Positions 47,354-58,700 of a stretch of DNA of 64,000 bases are shown here, piece by piece. The stretch lies in NCBI GenBank assembly GCA_027459505.1, contig DAIDIE010000004.1, positions 43,726 through 107,725 on the forward strand, read 5' to 3'. Under the pieces are notes generated by a model. That model worked only from the letters and a program-made list of their open reading frames with translations. It made no database searches and was not told where the DNA came from. Each line of letters opens with the position of its first letter. The first letter of the stretch is position 1. Position numbers and translations under genes: made by a program. The stretch comes from Acidobacteriota bacterium (GTDB lineage: Bacteria > Acidobacteriota > Terriglobia > Terriglobales > SCQP01).

Positions 47354-47770
47354 TCAGGACTTGCGGCCCAGGGCGATGTCGCGCGCATCCGAGGCGGTCA
47401 GCAGATTCAACAGCCCGGCGGCCACCAGGAACTTGGTTCCGTAATCTCCCATGACGGTGAACTGGTTGCCGGCGCCCCAGCCAACCGCCCGGCTGATCCA
47501 ATACAGCAGGCCGCTGGAGAGATCGCCAATCCAGCCCAGCAAATCCAGCAGATCGCGCGCATTGGGGCCATAGAGCTGCCCCTGCATCGCCAAGCCCAGC
47601 ACAAACATCGCGATAATGCAGACAAAAACCAGTGTTCCGCGCACCCAGCGCCGCACCAGGAAGTACCCCGCTCCGGGCACCAGCCACCCGGTAACGGCAA
47701 CTACATTCGCTTTCCCGGTCTTCTCCGCGGCTTGCACGCTTACTGGTTCAGACACTTTGGTCGAGGCCAT
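47354..47770 (-). CDS. Membrane protein, DUF6677-like
   Basis: 138 aa. Starts with a charged cytoplasmic stretch, then WLVPGAGYFLVRRWVRGTLVFVCIIAMFVLGLAMQG, a pattern shared with TM2-like/DUF6677 proteins of acidobacteria, and a central segment DLSSGLLYWISRAVGWG. Lies 6 nt after the M24 peptidase gene. Function unknown. Confidence 0.7.
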   Translation of the reverse strand: MASTKVSEPVSVQAAEKTGKANVVAVTGWLVPGAGYFLVRRWVRGTLVFVCIIAMFVLGLAMQGQLYGPNARDLLDLLGWIGDLSSGLLYWISRAVGWGAGNQFTVMGDYGTKFLVAAGLLNLLTASDARDIALGRKS

Positions 47771-47776
47771 CGCTTT

Positions 47777-48955
47777 TCATATTCTCACGATTTCCCGCTG
47801 AATGGGACCGGTCACCTCCGCCGAGCGCTCATGCAGGTACATGTTTACCTCCGAGCGAATGCCAAAGCGCTCAAGGTAAATTCCCGGTTCCACCGAGAAG
47901 GCGGTATGCGGCAGCAGACGCCGCTCGTCGCGTGTCTCCAGGCTGTCGAGGTTGGCGCCGTTGGCGTGCAGGCTGGCCCCCAGCGAATGCCCGGTGCGAT
48001 GCACAAACGCCTCCCCGTAACCGGCCTGCTCGATGACGCCGCGCGCCACCCGGTCCACTTCAAAGCCGCGCAGCTCACGCCCCTCGGCCACACCCTTCTG
48101 CACAAATGCGATCGCGGCGTCACGCGCCGCCACGACCACTCCAAAGACCTTTTCTATCTCTGCCGGAATCGTCTGGCCCGCTCCCACCACATACCCCACC
48201 CAGGTCACGTCGTAGAAGCCCGCGTCGGGCTGCCGCTGCTTTCCCCAAACATCCAGCAGCACCAGATCTCCGGATTGAAAGCGGGCGGCCCGCTCGGGCG
48301 TGGGTTCATAATGCGGATCGCCGGCGTGGCCGTTAATGGCAACAATCGGCAGGCCCTCCAGCAACAAGCCGCCACCCTCCAACCGCTCTATCAGGAAGTG
48401 CTGCAAATCGCACTCGCTCATCGGCAACCCACGATCCACTGCGCGCCGTATCTCTTGCCAGGCGGCGCTGATGGCCTGATCAATCACTTTGCCCGCGGCT
48501 TTGTGAGTGGCCATCATCCCCTCCGGCCACACCGCTTCAAACATGGAGACCAGATCGGCCGAACTCACCACCTCCAATCCAAAACCGCGCAGCAGTTCCA
48601 CCGTCCCCGCATCCACCAGCGAGACGGTGGGAATGGCGTTCTCCGGCGAGTATTGCATGGCAATGCGCCGCGCCCCCGCCAGCATCTGCCGAAGCAGCGC
48701 GTGCTGCTGCTCCCAGGAGGCGTAACCCTGCTTGTCGCCCGGCAGCGCGTCGAGGTGACCCGCTTCAATGCGGTGCACCAGCTTGCGCGGCTCGCCCTGC
48801 GCGGGCACCCAGTAGTACCAGCGGCGCGTCACCATCGCATCGCTCGATAGCCCCAAAATCCGGTAAGCAATGGGATCGCGATGATGGTGATCGTAAAACA
48901 ACCAGCCATCCATGCCTTGGGCGCGCAGCGCCGCTTGCATCTGTTCCAATTTCAT
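47777..48955 (-). CDS. M24-family metallopeptidase (Xaa-Pro aminopeptidase-like)
   Basis: 392 aa from ATG 48955. N-terminal creatinase-like domain, then the pita-bread catalytic domain with the metal ligands in order: DVWGKQ, FYDVTWVGYV, HRTGHSLG, VEPGIYL and RSEVNMYL. It would remove N-terminal residues next to proline from peptides in the cytoplasm. First of a three-gene operon with two small membrane proteins. Confidence 0.88.
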   Translation of the reverse strand: MKLEQMQAALRAQGMDGWLFYDHHHRDPIAYRILGLSSDAMVTRRWYYWVPAQGEPRKLVHRIEAGHLDALPGDKQGYASWEQQHALLRQMLAGARRIAMQYSPENAIPTVSLVDAGTVELLRGFGLEVVSSADLVSMFEAVWPEGMMATHKAAGKVIDQAISAAWQEIRRAVDRGLPMSECDLQHFLIERLEGGGLLLEGLPIVAINGHAGDPHYEPTPERAARFQSGDLVLLDVWGKQRQPDAGFYDVTWVGYVVGAGQTIPAEIEKVFGVVVAARDAAIAFVQKGVAEGRELRGFEVDRVARGVIEQAGYGEAFVHRTGHSLGASLHANGANLDSLETRDERRLLPHTAFSVEPGIYLERFGIRSEVNMYLHERSAEVTGPIQREIVRI

Positions 48956-49150
48956 AAAACCATTATTAGCGAACCACGCCCTCCCCAAAACGAACCTTTG
49001 CCCAGTGGCGCCGCTCACCGCCGGCAACCACCACTGCCGCTAACCAAAAGCTCCCGCGCCATCGTGAACGTCTCCCCAGCGCCTCACTCGCTCCTGCGCG
49101 CGCTTGCAACCTTCTCCCCCGCTTTTGTAAGCTGCACAAAAGCCAGCACT

Positions 49151-49186
49151 GAGTTGAACTGATGTCGAGTTCGAGATCGCAGGCCG
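49151..49186 (+). repeat. Dispersed repeat A, copy 3 (partial)
   Basis: GAGTTGAACTGATGTCGAGT followed by TCGAGATCGCAGGCCG matches the right 36 bp of copy 1 with a few changes. It sits in the gap between the M24 and second M48 genes. Confidence 0.65.
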
Positions 49187-49282
49187 CAATGGCAGCCGAA
49201 GTCCGGGTTTGCCGTTCCGTCCGCCGGATATCGAACTGGGTGCAATCAACGCGGCCCTGCCGCTCCGCTGGCTCAGTCTGGA

Positions 49283-50458
49283 ATGACCCTCATGTCCCAC
49301 GCGCGCCGCTCCCAACTCATCCTGCTGCTGCTGACTTCCCTGTTTGCGCCCCGCGCCGCTGCACAATTCTCCAGCGGGTTCACTGAAGCCCGCCTCTCGG
49401 CCGCACTGCGTTCCGAGGTTCTCCAGAAGAACCGCGAAATTGTGAACACTCCCGCCAACGCCCTGGCGCAAAGCGTGCTCCAGCAGCTCACCTCAACCCC
49501 CTTTGCGGAAAACAATCCCCGCCGCGACGCCTCCTATCACGTAATCCTGCTCGACTCACCAGAGATCAACGCCTTTGCCATCGGCAGCGGCGACGTCTTT
49601 GTCTATAAAGGGCTCATGCCGCTGCTGGGCAATACTCCGGGATACTGGGCGGCGGTCCTGGGACACGAAACCGGTCACAACCTCGCTCATCACGTCTACC
49701 AGAAGTACACCCGTGAGATGGCGCGTGAAGCCGCCATGACCGCCCTCCAACTGGAGCTCCGCAAGGGCAAGAAGTCGGCCGCCTATGAGCTGCTCGCGCT
49801 GCAACTGGCCGGGAATCTGCTCATGCAGAAGTTCTCCCGCGATCAGGAAAACCAGGCTGACCACCTCGGTTTGCAGATGATGGTCCAGGCCGGCTATCAC
49901 CCCGACTTCATGCTCTCCCTCTATCGCCAGATGCAGCTCAAACTGGGCGACCAGGGACGCTTCGCCGCGCTGTTTTCCGATCACCCCACCTGGAACACGC
50001 GCGAGGAACGAACGGAAAAGTTCTACCAGCAGGCGTTGGCCGAATTTCACCAACGCTGGCCCAATGCGGAGTTGAGTCCGGGAGGCGAGCCCCCGCCCGT
50101 CGCCGACCTCGGAACCCCGGATTACTCGCTGGAGCCCGCTAACAACCCCGGCAACAATCCCAACGGCAGTGAAGTCCTCGTGCAGGTACCCTTGGAGATC
50201 CGCCACGACGCGGGCCTACCGACCGAAGTATTGTCCCGCTGGATCGTGAAGAAGAAAAAGTTCCCGGTGCTGCACACTCCTCTGGACATCGGCATCAACG
50301 ACCTCAATACCAATGTGCGGATCGCCATGCCCGCCCCTCCCGGCAATCCCAAACAGGCGGAGCTGGTGGTTGGCATCAAGAGCAAGCAGCTTCTCGACGT
50401 GCGCGCCTGGAAGCTTGCCCTGCGCGGCAAACACGAGGTCAAGAAAGCCAAGCTCTAA
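49283..50458 (+). CDS. Secreted M48-family metallopeptidase, HETGH variant
   Basis: 391 aa (an ATG three codons in is an alternative start). Signal peptide (LILLLLTSLFAPRAAA). Zinc motif reads HETGH (128-132, VLGHETGHNLAHH), still HExxH; third ligand in RDQENQADHLGLQMM. C-terminal 130 residues are Pro/Asn-rich and beta-like (LEIRHDAGLPTEVLSRWIV). Periplasmic protease or outer-membrane quality-control factor, as for the first M48 protein in the window, to which it is only distantly similar. Confidence 0.88.
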   Translation: MTLMSHARRSQLILLLLTSLFAPRAAAQFSSGFTEARLSAALRSEVLQKNREIVNTPANALAQSVLQQLTSTPFAENNPRRDASYHVILLDSPEINAFAIGSGDVFVYKGLMPLLGNTPGYWAAVLGHETGHNLAHHVYQKYTREMAREAAMTALQLELRKGKKSAAYELLALQLAGNLLMQKFSRDQENQADHLGLQMMVQAGYHPDFMLSLYRQMQLKLGDQGRFAALFSDHPTWNTREERTEKFYQQALAEFHQRWPNAELSPGGEPPPVADLGTPDYSLEPANNPGNNPNGSEVLVQVPLEIRHDAGLPTEVLSRWIVKKKKFPVLHTPLDIGINDLNTNVRIAMPAPPGNPKQAELVVGIKSKQLLDVRAWKLALRGKHEVKKAKL

Positions 50459-50569
50459 ACAGGCTCTAAACAAGGTGCGGCTTATCACCCGCCCCGCCGG
50501 CATTTGTCCGCGCGGCCTCTCCATCGCCCGCGTCCCCACACCGCTGCTGCTAAAATAAAACTCGCAATG

Positions 50570-50881
50570 ACAGCTCTCGATGTCACCTTCAACTACTCCG
50601 GCGAACTCGGCGTCGAGCAGATGCGCGCCCTCAACGACGCCTACGAAGTTTATGGCATCCGCCGCATTGATATTGACGAGGCGGCCCACACCATCACGAT
50701 CGAGTACGATGCCACGCGCATGAACGACGCCAGTGTGGCCGCCATGCTCCGCCGCAGCCGCATTGTGTTGGGATCGCGGGTCGAGAAGCTCAAGCCGCTT
50801 CCTCCTCCCCCGCCTCCACCCGCTCCCGGAGAAGCCCCCGGCGCCCCGTCTGCCGTGCCTGCGGGCGAAAAAAAGGCCTGA
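50570..50881 (+). CDS. Small HMA-fold-like protein with polyproline tail
   Basis: 103 aa. Residues 1-65 show the beta-alpha-beta pattern of a ferredoxin-like/heavy-metal-associated domain (TITIEYDATRMNDASVAAMLRRS) but lack the CxxC metal site. The tail is PLPPPPPPPAPGEAPG. A TAAAAT box ends 10 nt before the ATG and there is no Shine-Dalgarno. Function unknown. Confidence 0.55.
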   Translation, partial: TALDVTFNYSGELGVEQMRALNDAYEVYGIRRIDIDEAAHTITIEYDATRMNDASVAAMLRRSRIVLGSRVEKLKPLPPPPPPPAPGEAPGAPSAVPAGEKKA

Positions 50882-51240
50882 CCCGCGCGGCCCCTCGATC
50901 CTCGCGATCCACCAAAGCCGCGCTCCGTTCTCCCGCCCGCTCAAACTCTCGGCTCGCACGGTCTTGCCGCGGCGCAGTCTGCCCGTCAAAGCGTCCGGCT
51001 GGCGCGGCCGCCTTTATTCCACCCGCCTCGGTTTCCGGTCAGCTCTACAGAATCCCTGCCCGGGATTGCATCTAAACGCTCGAGCTTCTCTGTGGACCGC
51101 TGGCCAGCGCCCGCCCCGTTGTAACTGTCCGCTCCCTCATCGCGTAAAGGCACAATAGGTGTGGCAGCGAAAGTGGCACAGTGCCCCTCCACCGAGCGGC
51201 TGTCCGCGCCTCCGCACCGAACCAGAAAGGCCCCGTCTTA
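50882..51240. other. Intergenic region upstream of the RND operon
   Basis: 359 bp. Holds dispersed repeat B (51005-51031) and a possible -10 (CACAAT near 51150) for the efflux operon. No gene supported. No TetR or MerR regulator is beside the operon. Confidence 0.45.
51005..51031 (-). repeat. Dispersed repeat B, copy 2 (inverted)
   Basis: On the minus strand, CCGAGGCGGGTGGAATAAAG followed by GCGGCCG; differs from copy 1 (23610-23636) at a few positions. Confidence 0.5.
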
Positions 51241-52596
51241 ATGCCAACCCGAACCACCCATCGCTTGCTCCTGGCCTCTTCCCTGCTCGTCACCGCGCTG
51301 GCGGTGGCCTGCAGTTCCAATAAGCCTTCAGGACAAGGTGGAATGAGAGGACATGGCCCCGGCGCCTTCCCGCCCCCCACCGTCGCCGCCGTCCCGGTAG
51401 CGCTGCAGGACATCCCCATTTACAAGCAGGGGCTGGGTACCGTCGCCGCCCTCAACACCGTCATCGTTAAGCCGCAGGTCAACGGTCCACTGATTGACAT
51501 CGACTACCACGAGGGACAGTTCGTCAACAAAGGAGCGGTGCTGGCCGACATTGACCCGCGCCCTTTTCAGGTCCAGGTACAGCAGGCCCAAGCGGCGCTG
51601 GAGCGCGATGATGCCCAATTAAAGGTGGCCCAGGTGAACCTGCGCCGCGATCTCTTACTGCAGAAGGCTCAGGTCATCGCTCAGCAGCAACTCGACGCCC
51701 AGAAAGCTTTGGTGGGACAACTCCAGGGCTCGGTCGCGGTCGATCAGAGCCAGCTCGCCGCCGCGAAGTTGAACCTCAGCTACACCCACATCCGCGCCCC
51801 CATCAGTGGCATTGCCGGCCTGCGTCAGGTGGATATCGGCAACATGGTCACCTCGACTGATCCCAATGGCATCGTTGTGCTGACGCAGATTCATCCCATA
51901 GCCGCCACTTTTACGCTGCCGGAAAAAGACCTCCAGGAGGTGCTGCAGGCGATGCACGGCGGCCACCCGTTGCAGGTGCAGGCGCTCAGCAGCGATCAGA
52001 ATCAGCTTCTCGACACTGGCGAGCTGCGCGCCATCAGCAACCAGATCAACACCACGACTGGAACCGAGCAGCTTAAAGCGGTCTTCCCCAACCTTAAAGG
52101 GCAGTTGTGGCCCAACCAGTTCATCAACGTGCGCCTGCTGCTGCGCACGCTCTCCAACGCGACCGTCATTCCCACCGCCGCCATCGAACGGAATAACAGT
52201 CAGGTCTTTGTCTACGTCATCCAGCAGGGACCGCCTGGCGCCGCAAAAGGGCATGGCGGCAATGCCGGGCCGGCTTCTCACCCCGCGGCCGCCGCTCAGC
52301 AAACCAGGCAGCATTCCCAGTCCGCCCGTCATCAGCCCCCTGCCGGACAAAATGGCCCCGCCGCTCCCAATGGTCGTCCCCGTCAGATCGCCGTCATCCG
52401 TAATGTTCAAGTGGCATTGACCGAAGGCAACCTCTCCGTGATCAATGGAGGCCTCCAGCCAGGCGAATTGGTGGTGGTCGATGGCCAGGACCAGATCCGC
52501 CCCAACGGTCCGGTCAACGTTCAGCTACAACACATGCCCGAGCTGCAGTTGCAGAACTCCCAAGCACAGGGCGCCCAGGCGAGTAATCAGCCATGA
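51241..52596 (+). CDS. RND efflux periplasmic adaptor lipoprotein (MdtA/AcrA-like)
   Basis: 451 aa from ATG 51241 (GAAAGG 11 nt upstream). Signal peptide with lipobox LAVACSS (Cys at about 22). Barrel-sandwich and helical hairpin ([32 protein letters not shown]), lipoyl-like half [17 protein letters not shown], beta-barrel domain, then an unusual Ala/Gln/Pro/His-rich insert (about 335-385) before the membrane-proximal strands. It joins the pumps to an outer-membrane channel. Its stop overlaps the next ATG (ATGA). Confidence 0.92.
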   Translation: MPTRTTHRLLLASSLLVTALAVACSSNKPSGQGGMRGHGPGAFPPPTVAAVPVALQDIPIYKQGLGTVAALNTVIVKPQVNGPLIDIDYHEGQFVNKGAVLADIDPRPFQVQVQQAQAALERDDAQLKVAQVNLRRDLLLQKAQVIAQQQLDAQKALVGQLQGSVAVDQSQLAAAKLNLSYTHIRAPISGIAGLRQVDIGNMVTSTDPNGIVVLTQIHPIAATFTLPEKDLQEVLQAMHGGHPLQVQALSSDQNQLLDTGELRAISNQINTTTGTEQLKAVFPNLKGQLWPNQFINVRLLLRTLSNATVIPTAAIERNNSQVFVYVIQQGPPGAAKGHGGNAGPASHPAAAAQQTRQHSQSARHQPPAGQNGPAAPNGRPRQIAVIRNVQVALTEGNLSVINGGLQPGELVVVDGQDQIRPNGPVNVQLQHMPELQLQNSQAQGAQASNQP

Positions 52597-55500
52597 GTCC
52601 ATCGCGCATCTTTATCCTGCGCCCGGTCGCCACCTCCCTTTTAATGGTGGCCCTGCTGCTGGTAGGCATTGTGGCCTACAAGCAGTTGCCCATCTCCGCC
52701 CTGCCGGAGGTCGAGTACCCCACCATTCAGGTGGTCACCATGTATCCCGGCGCCAGCCCCGGCGTGATGGGCTCCTCCGTAACTACCCCCTTGGAGCGTC
52801 AGTTCGGAGAGATTCCCGGCCTCACCCAGATGACCTCCACCAGCTCCTACGGCAGCTCCATCATCCTGCTGCAGTTCGACCTCAACGAGAACATCGATGT
52901 CGCCGAACAGGACGTCCAGGCCGCCATCAATGCCGGCTCCAGCTTCCTGCCCCGCGATCTCCCCTACCCGCCCATCTATAGCAAGACCAACCCGGCGGAC
53001 GCGCCGGTACTGACGTTGGCGCTGACCTCCACCCGTGTGCCGCTGGCGCAGGTGGAAGACGCCGCCGACACCATCCTGGCCCAGAAGATTTCCCAGTTGA
53101 GCGGCGTCGGCCTGGTCACCATCAGCGGCGGCGCCCGTCCCGCCGTGCGCATCCAGGCCAACCCCACCGCTCTCGCCAGCAAAGGTCTCAGCCTGGAAGA
53201 CCTGCGCAACGCCATCGCCGCCGCTAACGTCGATCAGCCCAAGGGCGACCTCTCCGGCCCGCGCCAGGATTACACCATCGCCACCAATGACCAGCTCACC
53301 AGCCAGCAGAGCTACGCCAACCTGATCGTCGCCTACAAAAACGGCGCCCCGGTCCGCCTCTCCGACGTCGCCAACATCGAGAACGGTATCGAAAATTCCC
53401 AGGTCGCCGCCTGGATGAATCGCCATCCGGCCGTGCTGGTCAACATCGAGCGTCAGCCCGGCGCCAACATCATCAACGTCGTCGATGCCGTCAAAAAGCT
53501 CCTCCCCTCGCTCAAGCAGGCCATCCCCGCGCAGGTCAAACTCACTATCCTCACCGACCGCACCAACACCATCCGCGCTTCTATCTCCGACATCCAGTTC
53601 GAGCTCATGCTCACCGTCGCCCTGGTGGTGTTGGTCATCTTCCTTTTCCTGCGCACCCTGGCCGGAACGGTGATCCCCAGCGTCGCCGTTCCCCTCTCCA
53701 TTGTCGGCACCTTCGCGGTGATGTATCTGCTGGGCTATAGCCTCGACAACCTTTCTCTCATGGCGCTCACCATCTCCACCGGCTTTGTCGTGGATGACGC
53801 CATCGTCATGATTGAAAACATCAGCCGCTTCATTGAAGCCGGCGATCCGCCCCTGCAGGCCGCCCTCAAGGGCGCCAGCCAGATCGGTTTCACCATCATT
53901 TCGCTGACCGTCTCCCTGATTGCCGTGCTCATCCCGCTGCTGTTCATGAGCGACGTGGTGGGACGCCTCTTCCGTGAGTTCGCCGTCACCCTGGCGGTCA
54001 CCATCCTTGTCTCCGCGGTCATCTCGCTGACGCTCACCCCCATGCTCTCCGCCCGCCTGCTCAAGCGCCGCGAAGAAGCCCAACAGAGCCGCTTTTACCG
54101 CACCACCGAACGCTGGTTCAACACCGTCATCGGCTGGTACGGCGCCACCCTGCGCTGGGTACTGCGCCGCCAGACCTCGGTCCTGCTCATCACCGCCGCC
54201 ACCCTGGTCTTCACCCTGGTGCTGTTCTGGTTTATCCCCAAAGGCTTTTTCCCCGAGCAGGATACCGGCGAAATCCTGGGCATCTCCCAGGCCCCCGCCT
54301 CGGTCTCCTTCGCCGCCATGTCCAACCTGCAGCAGCAACTGGCCGGCGTGGTCCTGCAAAACCCCAACGTCGAGAGCATCGCCTCCTTCATCGGTATCGA
54401 TGGCGTCAACACCACCCTCAACTCGGGCCGCATCCAGATCAATCTCAAGCCCAAGGATCAGCGTAAAGACGATGTCATGCAGGTCATCCGCGAGCTGCGT
54501 CCCGCGCTCGCCAAAGTTCAGGGGATCCAGCTCTACCTGCAGCCGGTCGAAGATATTAACGTCAATGCCCAGGTCAGCCGCACCGAATACCAGTACACCC
54601 TCGATGACCCCAGCGCCAAGGAATTAGCCGCCTGGACGCCCCGCCTCGTCCAGGCTCTGCGGCAGCAGCCCGACCTGCGCGATGTGGCCAGCGACGCGCA
54701 GAACAATGGCCTGCAGGCCAGCCTCGTCTTCGACCGCGACAACGCCGGACGCCTCGGCATTACCCCCGCCGTCATCGACAATACCCTCTACGACGCCTTC
54801 GGTCAGCGCCAGGTCTCAACCATCTTTACCGAAAGCAACGAGTATCATGTGGTGCTGGAAAACCAGCGCGCCTTTGCCCTCAACCCCAACGCCCTCAGCT
54901 CGATCTACGTTCCCACCAACACCGGCGCTCAGGTGCCGCTCAGCTCGGTAGCGCACTTGGAAATGACGCGCGCCCCGCTGACCCTTTCGCACTTCGGCGA
55001 ATTCCCCGCCAGCACCGTTTCCTTCAATCTCGCTCCCGGCGCCTCGCTGGGCGCCGCCGTCACGGAAGTCAATCGCGCGGTCGCCCAACTGCATATGCCG
55101 GCCAGCATCCGCGGCCATTTCGAGGGCACCGCCCAGGCCTTCAACCTGGCCCTCGCCCACGAACCTATCCTCATCCTCGCCGCCCTGGTCACCGTTTACA
55201 TCGTCCTCGGTGTCTTGTACGAAAGCTACATCCACCCCATCACGATTCTTTCCACCTTGCCCTCCGCCGGCGTGGGCGCACTGCTCGCCCTCATGCTGTT
55301 TGGCCTCGACTTGAACGTCATCGCCATCATCGGCCTCATCCTGCTCATCGGTATTGTCAAAAAGAACGCCATCATGATGATCGACTTCGCTTTGGAAGCC
55401 GAGCGCGATGAGCACAAGAGCCCGGAGCAATCCATCTATCAGGCCTGCCTGCTGCGCTTCCGCCCCATCATGATGACGACCATGGCCGCGCTGCTCGGCG

Positions 55501-55712
55501 CCTTGCCGCTCGCCCTCGGCGCAGGGACCGGCTCGGAGTTGCGCCGCCCCCTCGGCATCTGCATCATCGGCGGCCTGCTCGTCTCCCAGGTCTTAACCCT
55601 CTACACCACCCCAGTGGTCTATCTCTGGTTTGATCGCCTCGCCCACCGTTTCCAGCACCAGCGCACGCCACTGCTTCCCGCTCCCCACGGCAGCGAGGTG
55701 GCAACGGACTAA
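52593..55712 (+). CDS. RND multidrug efflux pump (MdtB-like), first of two
   Basis: 1039 aa, full-length HAE-1 RND transporter with 12 membrane segments and two periplasmic loops. TM4 proton-relay acids are in [13 protein letters not shown]; other marks are [27 protein letters not shown] and [13 protein letters not shown]. Pairs with the next gene (3 nt apart), as MdtB and MdtC do, to make a heterotrimer exporting bile-salt-like or aromatic compounds. Confidence 0.93.
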   Translation: MSPSRIFILRPVATSLLMVALLLVGIVAYKQLPISALPEVEYPTIQVVTMYPGASPGVMGSSVTTPLERQFGEIPGLTQMTSTSSYGSSIILLQFDLNENIDVAEQDVQAAINAGSSFLPRDLPYPPIYSKTNPADAPVLTLALTSTRVPLAQVEDAADTILAQKISQLSGVGLVTISGGARPAVRIQANPTALASKGLSLEDLRNAIAAANVDQPKGDLSGPRQDYTIATNDQLTSQQSYANLIVAYKNGAPVRLSDVANIENGIENSQVAAWMNRHPAVLVNIERQPGANIINVVDAVKKLLPSLKQAIPAQVKLTILTDRTNTIRASISDIQFELMLTVALVVLVIFLFLRTLAGTVIPSVAVPLSIVGTFAVMYLLGYSLDNLSLMALTISTGFVVDDAIVMIENISRFIEAGDPPLQAALKGASQIGFTIISLTVSLIAVLIPLLFMSDVVGRLFREFAVTLAVTILVSAVISLTLTPMLSARLLKRREEAQQSRFYRTTERWFNTVIGWYGATLRWVLRRQTSVLLITAATLVFTLVLFWFIPKGFFPEQDTGEILGISQAPASVSFAAMSNLQQQLAGVVLQNPNVESIASFIGIDGVNTTLNSGRIQINLKPKDQRKDDVMQVIRELRPALAKVQGIQLYLQPVEDINVNAQVSRTEYQYTLDDPSAKELAAWTPRLVQALRQQPDLRDVASDAQNNGLQASLVFDRDNAGRLGITPAVIDNTLYDAFGQRQVSTIFTESNEYHVVLENQRAFALNPNALSSIYVPTNTGAQVPLSSVAHLEMTRAPLTLSHFGEFPASTVSFNLAPGASLGAAVTEVNRAVAQLHMPASIRGHFEGTAQAFNLALAHEPILILAALVTVYIVLGVLYESYIHPITILSTLPSAGVGALLALMLFGLDLNVIAIIGLILLIGIVKKNAIMMIDFALEAERDEHKSPEQSIYQACLLRFRPIMMTTMAALLGALPLALGAGTGSELRRPLGICIIGGLLVSQVLTLYTTPVVYLWFDRLAHRFQHQRTPLLPAPHGSEVATD

Positions 55713-55715
55713 CTT

Positions 55716-58700
55716 ATGGGTTTCTCGGAAATCTTCATACGCCGTCCGGTGGCCACCTTTCTGCTGACCGCTGCCATCCTGATCGCCGGCTTCGCCTCCC
55801 TGCATCTGCTGCCCCTGGCGCCCCTGCCGCGGGTTGACTTCCCCACCATCACCGTCGGCGCGGGCCTGCCCGGCGCCAGTCCCGAGGTCATGGCCTCCTC
55901 CGTGGCCGCGCCCCTCGAACGCCAGTTCAGCCATATCGCCGGGGTCACCCAGATGACCTCCAGCAGCACCCTGGGCGCTACCTCCATCACCTTGCAATTT
56001 GACCTCAGCCGCGACATCAACGGCGCCGCCCGCGATGTGCAGGCTGCCATCAACGCCGCCCAAAGTCAGCTCCCCGCGGATATGCCCATGCATCCGCAAT
56101 ACCGCAAGGTCAACCCCGCCAATGCCCCCGCCGTCCTCCTGGTGCTGCACTCCAAAACCATTCCCCTGACCCAGGTCTATGACGAGGCCGACTCCATCCT
56201 GGCTCAGAAAATTGCCCAGGTCGCCGGCGTGGGCGAGGTCTTCGTCAGTGGCGCCGCCCAGCCCGCCGTCCGCGTTGACGTCAACCCCGCCGCGCTCGCC
56301 CATTACCAGCTCAGCCCCACCGATATCCGCGCCTTCCTCACCCAGCAAAACGTCAACATGCCCATCGGCATGCTCTGGGATGGACAGAACGCCTACACCC
56401 TCTCCAGCAACGATCAGCTCTACAAAGCCGCGCAATACCGCAACCTCGTCGTCGCCTACCGCAATGGCGCCCCCATCACCCTCAGCCAGGTGGCCGACGT
56501 GGAAGACAGCGTTCTCAATACCCGCATTGCCGGACTCGCCAATGGCCAGCCTTCGGTGATCATGTTTGTCATTCAGCAGCCCGGCGCCAATGTCGTCCAG
56601 ATGGTGGATAACATCAAGGCCCTGCTGCCCCAGTTCCAGTCCTCCATCTCGCCCGCCATCAAATTGGGCATCTGGGCCGACCGCTCCGTCACTATCCGCG
56701 CCTCCGTCCATGACGTCGAACTCACCTTGCTGGTCACCGTCATCCTGGTGATCCTGGTGATCTTCTTCTTCCTGCGCAGTCCCCGCGCCACCGCCATCCC
56801 CAGCATCGCCCTGCCCCTTTCCCTCGTCGGCACCTTCAGCGTCATGTACCTGATGGGCTACAGCCTGGATAATTTCTCGCTGATGGCCCTCACCATTGCC
56901 ACCGGTTTCGTCGTCGACGACGCCATTGTCGTCATTGAAAACATTGATCGCCATCTGGAAATGGGCGAGCCCCCCTTCCAGGCCGCCCTGCATGGCGCGC
57001 GGGAAATTGGTTTCACCGTCCTCTCCATGAGCCTCTCGCTGGTCGCCGTCTTCATTCCCCTGCTGCTCATGCAAGGCATCGTCGGCCGCCTCTTCCGCGA
57101 GTTCGCCGTTACCCTCAGCACCGCCATCGTCGTCTCCCTGGCCGTCTCGCTGACCACCACCCCCATGCTCTGCTCGCGCTTCCTGCGCATGCAGAAAAAT
57201 GTGCATGGCCGCCTCTACCGCTTCTGCGAACACATCTTTGACGCGACCCTGCGCGCCTATGAGCGCGCCCTGCGCTGGGTGCTGCGCTACAGCTTCATCA
57301 CCCTTCTGGTGACCCTCGCCACGGTCGTCCTCACCGCCTACCTATATGTCGAGATCCCCAAAGGCTTTTTCCCCCAGGAAGATACCGGCCGCATCATGGG
57401 CATGGTGAAGGCGCAGCAGGATATCTCCTTTGCCGCCATGGCGCAAAAGCAAAAGCAATTGGTCCACATCGTCATGAGCGACCCGGCGGTGGCCACCGTC
57501 GCTTCCTTCACCGGCAGCGGCACTGGATCCCCGACCAACACCGGACGCATGTTTATCCAGTTGAAAGACCAGCGCAAGGCCACCTCCGACCAGGTCATCG
57601 CCCGCTTGCGCCCCAAGCTGGCCCAGGTGGCCGGCGTGCGCCTGCTGATGCAGTCCGTGCAGGACATCAATATTGGTGGACGCCTCTCCGGCGCCCAGTA
57701 TCAATACACCCTCGAGGACAGCAACCTCACCGAACTCAATCATTGGGTCCCGCGCGTGGAGGCCGCCCTGCGCAAAATCCCTCTCCTGCGCGACGTCAAT
57801 TCCGATCAGCAGACCACCGGCTTAAAAGCCCAGCTCACCATTAACAAAGACACCGCCGCGCGCCTCGGCGTCTCCACCGCGGCCATCGATCAGACCCTTT
57901 ACGCCGCCTTTGGCCAGGCCCAGGTCTCCACCATCTACACCGAGCTGAACCAGTACCACGTGGTCATGGAGGTTCCCGCACAGTTTCAGCAAAACCCCGG
58001 CGACCTGGCCAATATCTACGTCCATTCCGCCAGCGGCGCCGCCGTTCCCCTGAGCGAACTCATCACCTATACGCCCGAAAATGCCGCCCTCTCCGTCAAC
58101 CATCAGGGCCAGTTCGCCGCCGTCACCATCTCCTTTAACCTCGCCCAGCGCGCCGCCTTAGGCGACGCGGTGAACGCAATCAACAAGGCGGAGGCCGCGC
58201 TCGGCCCTCCCGCCAGCTTGCATGCGGGGTTTCAGGGCACGGCGCAGCAATATCAGTCCTCCAACTCTAACGAGCTCTGGTTGATCGTCTTCGCCCTGAT
58301 CACCGTTTACATCGTCCTGGGCATTCTCTACGAGAGTTACATTCACCCGGTCACCATCCTCTCCACCCTGCCCTCCGCCGGCATTGGCGCGCTGTTGTTT
58401 CTCAAGTTGTTCGGCATGGAGCTGACGATTATCGCCCTGGTTGGCATTCTGCTGCTGATCGGGATTGTGAAAAAGAACGCGATCATGATGATCGACTTCG
58501 CCTTGCAGACCGAACGTGGCGAGGGCAAGTCGCCGGAGGAGTCCATTTATCACGCCGCCGTGATGCGCTTCCGCCCGATCATGATGACCACCATGGCGGC
58601 ATTTTTCGGCGCCTTGCCGCTGGCAGTGGGAACTGGCGCCGGCGCTGAACTGCGCCGCCCGCTGGGCGTCAGCATCATGGGCGGCCTGGTCGTCTCCCAG

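Noticed and set aside
47270-48850. 526-codon open frame on the plus strand over the M24 peptidase operon
   Set aside because: The minus strand encodes complete M24 metal-binding motifs and two membrane proteins with operon spacing; the plus-strand product is a His/Arg/Gln-rich low-complexity sequence.
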